A DNA stretch of 63,073 bases from Anaerolineales bacterium (lineage in GTDB: Bacteria; Chloroflexota; Anaerolineae; Anaerolineales; E44-bin32). Location: positions 1 to 63,073 of the forward strand of contig JAUWFP010000001.1 of NCBI GenBank assembly GCA_030606845.1, written 5' to 3'. Numbering within the stretch: the stretch's first letter is position 1; each line of letters starts with the position of its first letter. The notes beneath the pieces were generated by a model, which did not search any database, had not been told where the DNA came from, and saw only the letters and a program-made list of their open reading frames with translations. Of the stretch, positions 34,567 through 43,700 are shown piece after piece. Made by a program: the position numbers and the translations under genes.

Positions 34567-34590
34567 TCTCATTTTAAATAGGAGGTTGAA

Positions 34591-35613
34591 ATGACAGAGA
34601 AAATGGAGATCGAAAAGCCTGACAAAGGACCGTGGGTTTCCGATCTCCAATTGGGAATGGAGTTCATCGGCTTCTACGTAACCCGCAATCCGCGTCTCGA
34701 TCACTTTCGGGATCCCAGCCGGGGAAAATACCTGCGCATGCAGCTCGTAGACCGGACTGGTTTCATCGAAGCCCGGATGTGGGAAGGAGCCGAGGAGATC
34801 TTCGAGGGGATCAATGGAGGAGCTCCGGTCAAGGTGGCTGGAGTTGTGGAGAGCTTCCGCGAGGATCTGCAGGTTAATGTCTGGCGAATACGGGCTGCCA
34901 AGGATGGGGAGGTCGACATCGCTGATATGATGCGTGCCACGGAACGGGATATCGGAGAGATGTGGGATATTTTGCAAGAGGTGATCAACGATTTCCAGGA
35001 TCATCATCTGTCCACACTTGTACGCCACTTCTACACCGACTCGGATTGGGTCGCCAGCTTCATGGAGGCTCCCTCGGCTCGCCGTGTTCATCATTCTTAC
35101 TACAATGGCTTTCTCGAGCACACCTACGAGCTCCTGGTGCTTGCTCAGCCCCTGATGACGCTCTATCCGGAGATCGACAGAGATCTGCTGGTCGCCGGAA
35201 TCCTGCTGCACGATATCGGTAAGTTGGAGGAGCTCTCTTGGGGCTTCGACACGAACTACACCGACGAGGGACGCCTATTGGGTCACATCATATTGGGCGA
35301 GAGGATGATAAGCAGGGTTATCGAGACGATGGATGGGTTTCCAAAGGATCGCGCCCTTGAGATCTTGCACCTCGTGATTTCGCACCATGGCCGGTATGAG
35401 TGGGGTTCGCCCCGTCGACCCAAGTCCATCGAGGCCGTCGCTCTCCACTACCTGGATAACCTGGACGCTCAGGTCAACCGCTTCAAGCTGCTTACAGAGA
35501 ACGCCCGAGCTAACGGTGAATCCTGGACCTCCTACGACCGCATGCTGCGCCGCTCGCTCTATGCGGGGAATGGATTGGATCTTACGGTCGAGGAGAAAGG
35601 GCTCGCGGAGTAG
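34591..35613 (+). CDS. YhaM-type 3'-5' exoribonuclease (OB-fold plus HD domain)
   Basis: The 340-aa protein has an N-terminal OB-fold (KYLRMQLVDRTGFIEARMWEGAEE, residues about 46-70) and an HD metal-dependent phosphohydrolase domain. The HD domain shows H in GFLEHTYELL, HD in GILLHDIGKLEEL, and later H in LGHII and ISHHGRYEWG. The order and length match Bacillus YhaM/CBF1, a 3'-5' exonuclease on RNA and ssDNA. In Bacillus, yhaM lies with yhaN and yhaO; homologues of those two follow here after a 0.9-kb gap. An RBS (AGGAGGTTGAA) precedes the ATG. Confidence 0.82.
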   Translation: MTEKMEIEKPDKGPWVSDLQLGMEFIGFYVTRNPRLDHFRDPSRGKYLRMQLVDRTGFIEARMWEGAEEIFEGINGGAPVKVAGVVESFREDLQVNVWRIRAAKDGEVDIADMMRATERDIGEMWDILQEVINDFQDHHLSTLVRHFYTDSDWVASFMEAPSARRVHHSYYNGFLEHTYELLVLAQPLMTLYPEIDRDLLVAGILLHDIGKLEELSWGFDTNYTDEGRLLGHIILGERMISRVIETMDGFPKDRALEILHLVISHHGRYEWGSPRRPKSIEAVALHYLDNLDAQVNRFKLLTENARANGESWTSYDRMLRRSLYAGNGLDLTVEEKGLAE

Positions 35614-35891
35614 AGGGACGATTTACCGACGACGGACCTTAGTCATCTTTGACTCTCTGGCTCCAACAAAAGCGTGCGTTGCTCGAGCATCGAGGGCTTA
35701 AACCCATATCACGCTGTACAATCGTGTGCTGGGGGATAGCTTATCGAAGGTAGCTGTCCCCCAGCCTTCTACCATGATTATCAACTGACCGTGACTCGAG
35801 GGGTGTGGGAATCTTTTTTCATTTAACGAGATGGGCCTGAGCACGATCAATGCCCGAATTCCCTCAAAGATGATTTGGTCACACGCCGCGA

Positions 35892-35920
35892 CAACGCCTC
35901 GCAATTGGAGCGAGGCGTTG
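35892..35920. repeat. Perfect 10-bp hairpin after the yhaM-like gene
   Basis: CAACGCCTCG (35892-35901) and CGAGGCGTTG (35911-35920) surround a 9-base loop. No T-run follows on the plus strand, so it is not a standard intrinsic terminator. It may still stop transcription or protect a 3' end. Confidence 0.45.
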
Positions 35921-36040
35921 CCTTACCGAGAGATGTACCTCCACTGCTCGGCATTGGGGCAATATCATGGTTGATAAGTTAACCTATGACATTGAGAACA
36001 TCAGCCCTTCTCTTGGCTTATTCCGACTGCCCATTTCTCC

Positions 36041-36069
36041 TTGACGTGATGGGACATTAAATCTACAAT
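36041..36069 (+). promoter_or_regulatory. Sigma-A-type promoter, possible small-RNA promoter
   Basis: TTGACG and TACAAT are spaced by exactly 17 bases, close to consensus. No protein gene begins within 450 bases. A terminator-like hairpin lies 45-80 bases downstream, so the predicted transcript would be about 75-80 nt. Confidence 0.55.
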
Positions 36070-36114
36070 CGAGCATAAGGTGGGATTAAGCTCTCAGAGC
36101 ATGATCCTGTCTAG

Positions 36115-36152
36115 GCCCTGGGTGTGCCCCCCTCATATCCAGGGCTTATTTA
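36115..36152 (+). terminator. Terminator-like hairpin downstream of the 36041 promoter
   Basis: GCCCTGG (36115-36121) pairs perfectly with CCAGGGC (36139-36145) and is followed by TTATTTAT. The 17-base loop is C-rich. Together with the upstream promoter it defines a candidate short transcript. Confidence 0.5.
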
Positions 36153-36442
36153 TATTGAGCCACCGACTTCAGCCGTAATCGGAAGCTGGTTTGGATTTCA
36201 CTTTAATCTAGTGACCGATGTAAATTGAACATTCATTCACCCAGTGTTTTGATATTAGTGTGCTTCCTCACATCCGGGGCTTTCTTTGATCAACGGACCC
36301 GATCTTCAACTATTATCAAGAGCTGATTTGCAGGTTACAGAGAGATATATGTAATGATTATCGACAGCGAATCCAACTTGGCCGATAGACTACATTCCCC
36401 TTGATCCATAAGCACATCTAATGCACCATGACTATCAGTAGA

Positions 36443-36471
36443 TTGCAATAGCGAGAAATAAATTGTAAATT
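36443..36471 (+). promoter_or_regulatory. Candidate promoter of the defence-island operon
   Basis: TTGCAA (36443-36448) and TAAATT (36466-36471) are 17 bases apart, about 60 bases before the HTH start codon. A TGCAAT/ATTGCA dyad spans the -35 box and the region just after -10, a plausible operator for the HTH protein. Confidence 0.4.
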
Positions 36472-36531
36472 AGTATTGCATTGTGTCTAAGGGGGATCAT
36501 TCTGGATTCAATTGGGTTTGTGAGGTGAAGC

Positions 36532-36735
36532 ATGGCGGAAGAGCATCACATGGTCATGACTGTTGAGGAGGTAGCTGAGTATTTACGTATCCCTCGATCA
36601 TCGGTCTATAAACTGGCTCAGGAGGGTAGAATACCATGTCAGAAGGCGGGAAGGCGTTGGAGATTTCATCGTCAGGCGATCGATCGGTGGCTAGGAAATG
36701 GAGAAGTACAAAACTTCCCTAGGCAGAATGAGTGA
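36532..36735 (+). CDS. Excisionase-family helix-turn-helix protein
   Basis: The 67-aa protein is a MerR-like winged HTH of the excisionase family: MTVEEVAEYLRIPRSSVYKL (first helices), EGRIPCQKAGRRWRFHRQAI (wing) and DRWLGNG at the end. Such proteins act as recombination directionality factors or as small repressors. It is the first gene of the plus-strand island and overlaps an alternative start of the next gene, so autoregulation of the island is plausible. A decayed copy of its C-terminal half lies at 40588-40686. Confidence 0.85.
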   Translation: MAEEHHMVMTVEEVAEYLRIPRSSVYKLAQEGRIPCQKAGRRWRFHRQAIDRWLGNGEVQNFPRQNE

Positions 36736-36796
36736 ATTAATAGATTTCTCTTTTGCTCAATTGATAGACATTGGAAATGATAAAGATTGGTCCATT

Positions 36797-37948
36797 ATGA
36801 TCCATTTTCTTCACCTCGCGGATTTGCACCTTGGTGCGAAAACCTCGTATCTCGGCAGCAGAGCTACTGAGCGAGGCCGAGATTTCTTGGAGGCGTTCAA
36901 GCGAGCTGTTGACTTTGCCATCAGGGAGGAGATCGACTTTCTCGTTATTGCAGGCGACTTCTTCGATACTCCAAACCCCTCTGATGAAACCCTACGATTC
37001 GCCATAGCTGAGCTGAAGAAGCTGTATCAAGCAAACATTCCGGTGATTCTCACTCCTGGCAATCACGACGCAATCGGCATGCCCGGATCCGTCTATACAG
37101 ATCCCAATTCAGAGATACGAAGGCTGGTAAATTTTGTCGATACCCCGAACCCCCGTCATGTTGCCACAGAAATCATCCATGGTGAATTGGTGCACTTCTA
37201 TAGCATGGCCTGGGACTTTCAGCGTTCTAAGCCTCCTTTCGATGATTTCCATGCCCTTGATGAGCCCGGATATCACATAGCTGTGCTCCACGGCACCTTG
37301 GAAGAAGGTCGTTTTACCGATGTCCATTCGAGGGAGGTTCCTCTCAAGCTATCCAATCTAAGTGAGACATGTATGGATTACATCGCTCTGGGACATATTC
37401 ATGCGCCGCAGGAGCATGCAGCTGGTCCAATACCGGTGGTTTATCCGGGTACGCTAGAAGGTAAGCGATTCACGCCTGGGGAAGAGGGCACACGGAGTCT
37501 AGTCGTAGTTACTCTAGATGGAAAAGCTCGCCCTCAGATTGAGCGCATTCCCTGGAATCAACGCATCTTACTGAGTGCGGAAATCAACTTGAGTGAGGAG
37601 GCGGTTGAATCGGACGATGATGTGGTAGCAATAATTTGTGATAGCTACGGGGATCCTAACAAATTGCTACGCATCAAATTTACTGGAACACCGCCATTTT
37701 TCCTGGATGTGGATAAGCTATATGAAAGACTCAGCGGAGACCTCTATTGGATCGATATTCGCGATGATACGGATGTCTTTGACAGCCGACTGATTGATGA
37801 ATGGGGTCAGGAAGAGACAATTCGAGGCCTACTAGTGCGGAAGCTGAGGGATCGAATGGTGAGTATCGAAGGTGAGGAAGCCAGGCAAAAGGTCGAACTC
37901 GCAATGAAGCTGGCGATCCAAGCGCTGCAGAAATCTGTGGAGAGGTGA
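36797..37948 (+). CDS. YhaO/SbcD-like metallophosphoesterase nuclease
   Basis: The start is placed at ATG 36797 (MIHFLHLADLHLG), where homology to the family begins; an ATG at 36728 overlapping the HTH gene is possible. The roughly 383-aa protein has the Mre11/SbcD metal-site motifs: DLH (residues 9-11), GDFFD, GNHD, an LHG and GHIH. The C-terminal part is shorter than in Mre11. Together with the following SbcC-like gene it should form a nuclease-ATPase complex acting on DNA ends. The two genes are 3 bases apart. Confidence 0.87.
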   Translation: MIHFLHLADLHLGAKTSYLGSRATERGRDFLEAFKRAVDFAIREEIDFLVIAGDFFDTPNPSDETLRFAIAELKKLYQANIPVILTPGNHDAIGMPGSVYTDPNSEIRRLVNFVDTPNPRHVATEIIHGELVHFYSMAWDFQRSKPPFDDFHALDEPGYHIAVLHGTLEEGRFTDVHSREVPLKLSNLSETCMDYIALGHIHAPQEHAAGPIPVVYPGTLEGKRFTPGEEGTRSLVVVTLDGKARPQIERIPWNQRILLSAEINLSEEAVESDDDVVAIICDSYGDPNKLLRIKFTGTPPFFLDVDKLYERLSGDLYWIDIRDDTDVFDSRLIDEWGQEETIRGLLVRKLRDRMVSIEGEEARQKVELAMKLAIQALQKSVER

Positions 37949-37951
37949 TCG

Positions 37952-40441
37952 GTGTTTATCAAGGAGGTAAATGTCATTGGGTTGGGACCATTGAAAGATT
38001 TAACGGTGGGATTTGATGCTCCTGGGCTAAACCTGATCCTCGGCCCTAACGAATGTGGCAAATCTACATTGTGTCGTGCGATCGAGGCCATTCTGTATGG
38101 ATTTGAGAGTAAGATAGACGTAGAGGCTCAGCGCTCATGGGCCGGCGGAGATCGCATGACCGGAAGCTTGCTCCTGGAAGTGAATGGGGATTCATATTCT
38201 GTCGAAAGAGATTTTGAAACTGATCATACGAGAGTTGTGCGGTTTTCAAATGGGGAAGAGGATGTCTTATTTGATGGTGATGCGAATCCACGCGGCAGGA
38301 CAGAAGAGCCGCGACGCTATGCCGAACTACTGACACACGAATTGGGATTGCCGAGCAGAAGTATTTTCCAGAGCAGCGGTTATGTTGAACAACTGCAGCT
38401 TGAGCTCGAGATCGACGATGAACTAAGGCGACAAATTTCCGGGGCGGGGCAAGCAGATTATAAGAAAGCAGAAGAGATCTTGCGTGAGCAGTACTACTCA
38501 TTGACACGGGTTGCCCTGCCAGGCGAGCGGGCTCGCCAAAGCGATCGCAGAATCGAGGAACTTGAATCGGAAATTGAAGTCCTAAATTCAGATTTGAACG
38601 ATGCACGTGAGTACACAGAGCGAATGGCGGACCTTACAGATGAAAGGGAAAAGCTTCAAGCAGAGCAGCGTTTAAACATGGCTCAGGCAAGTGAGCTCGA
38701 TAACGAGGTCGAGGCTCTGAAAGAATACCTGGCTCTGCTAAAACGAGGGGATGAGGTTTACAAACGTGATCAAGCGGAAAAGAAACACAGGTCGCAAATT
38801 GAGAAACTGCAAAAAGAAATCAAGTTGATTGATAAAGAATTGGGAAACCAGCGGTTCTTGGTCTTTCGGGTTCAGAAAAGAGAGACAACAGATAAGCTTC
38901 GTCAATATCTACATTCCGACGCAGAGAGGACGATCGCCAAAATCGAGGGATTGCGTCAGCAGGAAAAGGCGTTACATAGAGAGATCGAAGAGGATCGTTT
39001 CACACCATTGCGACAGGCCCCAGATAACTCCAGGGAACTCTTGATGGCTCTCAAGCGGCAGCGAAGCGCGGTTTCAAATCTCGAAAAGAAGCTAGCCATC
39101 TCCGGCAGGGAAATAAAAAGGCCATCTCGACTAAGCTTGTGGGCGATTCCGTTGGGGATGCTCCTTCTTGGAGCCATTATCGGCGCCGGAATTGGGCTGT
39201 TGCTTAGAGAGACCCTCAGTTCACAAATCAATCCCTCAATCACCCCGGTATTTGGATCGTTAATTTGCGGCTCGGCATCGTTGTTTATTGGGCTGCTGTT
39301 CGTTGCATTCCTTAGCGCACGCGCGAATAAGAGATCGGTGGATCAAGTTGCCGATGAAGCCCGTCTCGAGGACATTCGAAAAGCGCTTCATGAGACTGAG
39401 GAGAAGCTGCAACCGGTCTTGTTTGCGGCTAGGGGCGAGATAGCGGTCAACGTTCTTCTGGAACGATGGGAGGCCTTGAAGGAGAAGAGAGAGGCGCTCG
39501 ATAAACTGCTTGCTGAAAGGCAGGTTCATGAGACGCGCGATGTATTGAAGCTCCGCAAAGATCCTGAGCTAATGAAGATACTCGGCACGGCAAGCGCTGA
39601 AGTTCTGCGCGAGCGCCTCGGCCATTTTGATGAATTGCAAGGCAGGAGAAAGGCAAGTCTGGAAACCCTGAGTGGATTGGATCATGGAGAGACTATCGCT
39701 GAGGAATCTGAAAATCCTGAAAGGGAGCTGCAAGAGATTCTAGCACGGATTGGCAGCATCCAGAGAACTTATCCTTCGTTTGAAGGATATAAGAAAAATA
39801 CGGATGCAGGCCGCGCCCGGCTGGAGAGGAAACAAAAGGAGCTAGAAAAAGTTCGAACCGCTCAGCAGGGTATTGAGAATGGTTTGCATCAAATTGATAT
39901 CGATGAAACGGAATTGCGCGTAAGCTTTAAAGCAAGCGTGGTTTTGTTGGAGGAAGAAATCGAGCAGAACGAAAATCAACTCACATTCCTTAAGTCTCGC
40001 GGTGAGGCTTTAGGGATTGCGATTGAGGTGTTGCGTGAATCGATTGAAGAATACGAGAGGGGCCATCTCGCGCGGCTTTCTCGCTGTACATCGGACTACT
40101 TCAGCAGGTTTACGTCGGGCCGTTATGCGGCGGTGGATATTGAGCACGGACACGATCTTCGTGTAGATCGAGCCGATGAAGATTACTTCTCCATCGATTT
40201 GCTTAGTATTGGTGCGCGGGATCAGCTTTTTTTCGCTTTGCGACTCGCCGTTGCGGATCTCTTGGCCTCCGATGTTAAGCTTCCACTTGTGCTCGACGAT
40301 CCATTTGTCAATTTTGATGATGAACGCTTGATCGCAGTGAAAGGCGTGGTGGTAGAGATTGCCAAAGAGCGCCAAGTGATTCTTTTGGTCCACGATTACC
40401 GCTTTAAGGAATGGCCCGGAACGTTTTTCGAGTTTCGCTAG
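37952..40441 (+). CDS. YhaN/SbcC-like ATPase with central membrane hairpin
   Basis: The gene starts with GTG three bases after its partner. The 829-aa protein has Walker A GPNECGKST (31-39), long coiled coils (about 195-390 and 465-700), an ABC signature LSIGARDQ (751-758) and Walker B LPLVLDDPF (777-785). In the middle, where Rad50 has its CxxC zinc hook, there are instead two hydrophobic helices (about 396-419 and 431-455) joined by a short turn, and no CxxC. This matches the YhaN type, a presumed membrane-tethered Rad50-like ATPase. Confidence 0.85.
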   Translation: MFIKEVNVIGLGPLKDLTVGFDAPGLNLILGPNECGKSTLCRAIEAILYGFESKIDVEAQRSWAGGDRMTGSLLLEVNGDSYSVERDFETDHTRVVRFSNGEEDVLFDGDANPRGRTEEPRRYAELLTHELGLPSRSIFQSSGYVEQLQLELEIDDELRRQISGAGQADYKKAEEILREQYYSLTRVALPGERARQSDRRIEELESEIEVLNSDLNDAREYTERMADLTDEREKLQAEQRLNMAQASELDNEVEALKEYLALLKRGDEVYKRDQAEKKHRSQIEKLQKEIKLIDKELGNQRFLVFRVQKRETTDKLRQYLHSDAERTIAKIEGLRQQEKALHREIEEDRFTPLRQAPDNSRELLMALKRQRSAVSNLEKKLAISGREIKRPSRLSLWAIPLGMLLLGAIIGAGIGLLLRETLSSQINPSITPVFGSLICGSASLFIGLLFVAFLSARANKRSVDQVADEARLEDIRKALHETEEKLQPVLFAARGEIAVNVLLERWEALKEKREALDKLLAERQVHETRDVLKLRKDPELMKILGTASAEVLRERLGHFDELQGRRKASLETLSGLDHGETIAEESENPERELQEILARIGSIQRTYPSFEGYKKNTDAGRARLERKQKELEKVRTAQQGIENGLHQIDIDETELRVSFKASVVLLEEEIEQNENQLTFLKSRGEALGIAIEVLRESIEEYERGHLARLSRCTSDYFSRFTSGRYAAVDIEHGHDLRVDRADEDYFSIDLLSIGARDQLFFALRLAVADLLASDVKLPLVLDDPFVNFDDERLIAVKGVVVEIAKERQVILLVHDYRFKEWPGTFFEFR

Positions 40442-40587
40442 CATGAGAGGCGTTCAGCTTTCGATTTATAGGAGATTGGTTCTTCGTTTTCGGCTTTTGA
40501 AAGAATAGGGATGGGAAAGTAATGTACATCCTGATTAGATGTATAAGTGCATCATTAATGCAACACGATCTGAACATCCAGAGATAA

Positions 40588-40686
40588 ATCCCCTGCAGGA
40601 AGGCGGGGAGGCGCTGGAGGTTTCATCGCGAGGCAATCGATAGATGGCTGGGGAATAATCCTCAATCTCGTGAGCTCCCAAAATAG
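40588..40686 (+). pseudogene. Decayed C-terminal fragment of an excisionase-type HTH gene
   Basis: The frame reads IPCRKAGRRWRFHREAI, then DRWLGN, and ends in a stop. It is nearly identical to the C-terminal half of the HTH protein at 36532-36735. An in-frame stop precedes it directly and there is no start codon or N-terminal half. It is therefore a remnant of a second copy, located 45 bases before the large helicase gene. Confidence 0.8.
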
Positions 40687-40730
40687 CCATGTAATTTGTC
40701 CCGTGCTTGAATTTACTGAAGGGTTGCTAA

Positions 40731-43700
40731 ATGGATGTCTTTGCACTTCGTAATAAGCTCATTGATGACTACGCCTCATATGTCACCAGCTTTATAGAAA
40801 TTAAAGACGAACACATCCTTGAAGTTGTCCGTCGAGAAATCGCCGATGGCTTGATGTGGCCAGACCCGCTCATTCAACTTAACCCAGCCTTCGAGCCAGG
40901 AGCTTCAATTGATGAACTTGCCTCGGAAGGATTACTTCACGAAGAGTGCAGCAAGATTTTCAGACTCAAAGATGATCCTAAGAACCATGGTAAATCGTTA
41001 CGCCTTCATAAGCATCAGGATGAAGCAATAAGGATTGGCCTTGAGGGCTACAACTTTGTTCTGACCACTGGCACTGGATCTGGAAAAAGCCTGGCTTATA
41101 TCATTCCAATTGTGAATCATGTATTACAACGGGGCAGCGGAAAAGGGACGCAAGCGATTATCGTTTACCCGATGAATGCGCTTGCAAACAGCCAGATCGG
41201 TGAGCTGGAGAAGTTTATTAACTATGGATATCCGGACGAAAAGGGGCCGATAACTTTTGAGCGGTATACAGGACAGGAGAACTTCGAAGAGAAAAACCGC
41301 ATAATGTCTGACCCTCCGGACATTCTCCTCACCAACTATGTCATGTTGGAACTCATCCTCACCCGACCTCAAGAGAGGAGGACGTTAGTAAACGCGGCGA
41401 AAGGACTCCGTTTCCTGGTACTCGATGAGCTTCATACCTATCGAGGGAGGCAAGGGGCAGACGTAGCAATGCTTGTGCGGCGTGTTCGTGATGCCCTCTT
41501 GTCGGAAGACATGCAGTGTATAGGTACTTCAGCAACGTTGGCTGGTTCTGGAACCTACGAAGAGCAACGAAGAGAGGTCGCGGCTGTTGCTTCACAAATC
41601 TTTGGAGAACACGTTAAACCCGAGCATATCATTGGGGAAACCCTAAGGCGTGCTACCCCCGAAAGGGATTTAAACGATCCGGTATTTGTAGACCAGCTTC
41701 GAGAGCGCATCCAAGGCATTGATCAGATGGCGCCCACTGACTATGAAACCTTTGTCCGTGATCCACTCTCTATATGGATTGAAAGCATGTTTGGGATTCG
41801 TAAGGAGCCAGGAAATGGTCGACTCATACGGGCGGTGCCGCGAAGCATATCAGGTGATAATGGCGCAGCGGGGGAAATGAGCCGGCTCATAGATCTTGAG
41901 GAGTCAAAGTGCGGGAAGGCTTTAGAGGAAGGTCTATTGGCTGCCTATCGCTTCCATACCAATTCTGATTTAGGCTTCCCGCCATTTGCTTTTCGTCTTC
42001 ACCAATTCATTAGGCGTGGCGATACGGTGTACGCATCGCTTGAAGGAGAGGAAAAGCGCCACATTACAGTTTATGGTCAACAATTCGTTCCCGGAGATCG
42101 GAAACGGATTCTCCTACCATTAGTCTTTTGCCGAGAATGTGGTCAGGAGTACTATTCTGTGCGCTTGGGAGTTGGTGAAGATGAAAGGAGAGTGCTCTTC
42201 CCGCGTGATCTTTCCGACCGTCAGAAAGATGACACAGGAGAGGCTGGTTTTGTTTTCTTCAGCACTTCCGATCCGTGGCCAGACGACTCTGAGGCTGTTC
42301 TCGAGCGGTTGCCTGATGATTGGGTCGAGGAACATAGGGGAGCGTTGCGAGTTCGTAGAAACCGGAAGAAGGATTTACCACGCAAGGTAAGATTTGCCAC
42401 CAGTGGATGGGAATCCGATGAGGGCATCGATACCTGCTTTATCGGAGCACCGTTCCGTTTCTGCTTAAGCTGCGGTGTTGCTTATGATTTTCGTCAGCGG
42501 TCCGATTTCATGAAGCTCACGGCATTAGGGACCGGAGGGCGTAGTACCGCGACGACCATATTGAGTCTAGCCGCAATCCGAAGCTTACGTAAAGACGAGT
42601 CCCTACCCGAAGAGGCGAGAAAGCTTCTCAGCTTCACCGACAACCGACAGGACGCGGCGTTGCAGTCTGGGCACTTTAATGACTTTGTCGAAGTGGCGAT
42701 CCTTCGTGCAGGTCTCTACCATTCAGCCGTAGCTGCAGGCAAAGATGGCATAAGCCACGACGAGTTAACCCAAAAAGTCTTCGACGCCTTGCAGTTACCA
42801 CTTGAGATCTACGCTGTAGATCCAGTAGTACGATTTCAGGCTAAGGCTGAAACGGAACAAGCTTTTCGGGATGTACTTGGGTATCGTTTATACCGGGACC
42901 TGAGGCGAGGTTGGCGTATCATCTCTCCTAATCTTGAGCAATGTGGATTGCTTGAGATCCATTACAAGTCCCTTGAGGATGTCTGCCAGGCTGAAGATGT
43001 TTGGGAAGGTAAACATCCTGCTTTAGTCTCCGCTAGCGTAGATATCCGTATCAAGGTCGCAAAAACTTTATTGGACTTCATGCGAAGAGAGTTGGCGATT
43101 AAGGTTGATTATCTGGATCGGACCTATCAAGAACGGATTCAACAGCGCAGCAGCCAGCGTTTGATCGCACCCTGGGCTATCGATGAGAACGAGAAGTTGG
43201 AATTCGCTGCCGAACTCTATCCAAGACCGAGAGGGCAGTGGGATTCCCGTGAGAATGTTTTTCTTTCAGCTCGTGGTGGATTTGGGCAATACCTTCGAAG
43301 ATCGCCAACCTTTCCAGAGTATGGCGATAAATTAAAACTCGAAGATACTCGATTGATCATTGAGGATTTGCTTGAAGGACTCAAGGTCGCCGGTCTTGTT
43401 GAGGTTGTCAGAGAACCTAAGAATAAGGACGACGTTCCGGGATATCAGCTTCCGGCATCAGCTTTAACGTGGAGGGCAGGGGATGGCATAAGAGCTTTCC
43501 ATGATCCTATAAGGATACCCGCTCAGCCCGAAGAAGGTGGTCAGACGAACCGTTTCTTCGTGGAGTTCTATAAAAATGTCGCTGGTAGCCTGCAAGGTAT
43601 TGAAGCCAGAGAGCACACTGCGCAAGTTGATTATGATGACCGTCAAGATCGCGAAGAAAGATTTCGTGATGCAAGACTTCCAATTCTTTTCTGTTCACCA

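Larger units (their letters stand above)
35614..36531. other. 0.9-kb gene-free AT-rich region with promoter and hairpins
   Basis: No protein gene is supported. The stretch contains a perfect 10-bp stem (35892-35920), a strong sigma-A-type promoter (36041-36069), a terminator-like hairpin 45 bases after it (36115-36152), and a second promoter ahead of the HTH gene (36443-36471). It separates the plasmid-like backbone from the defence island and is a natural place for an island boundary. Confidence 0.55.
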
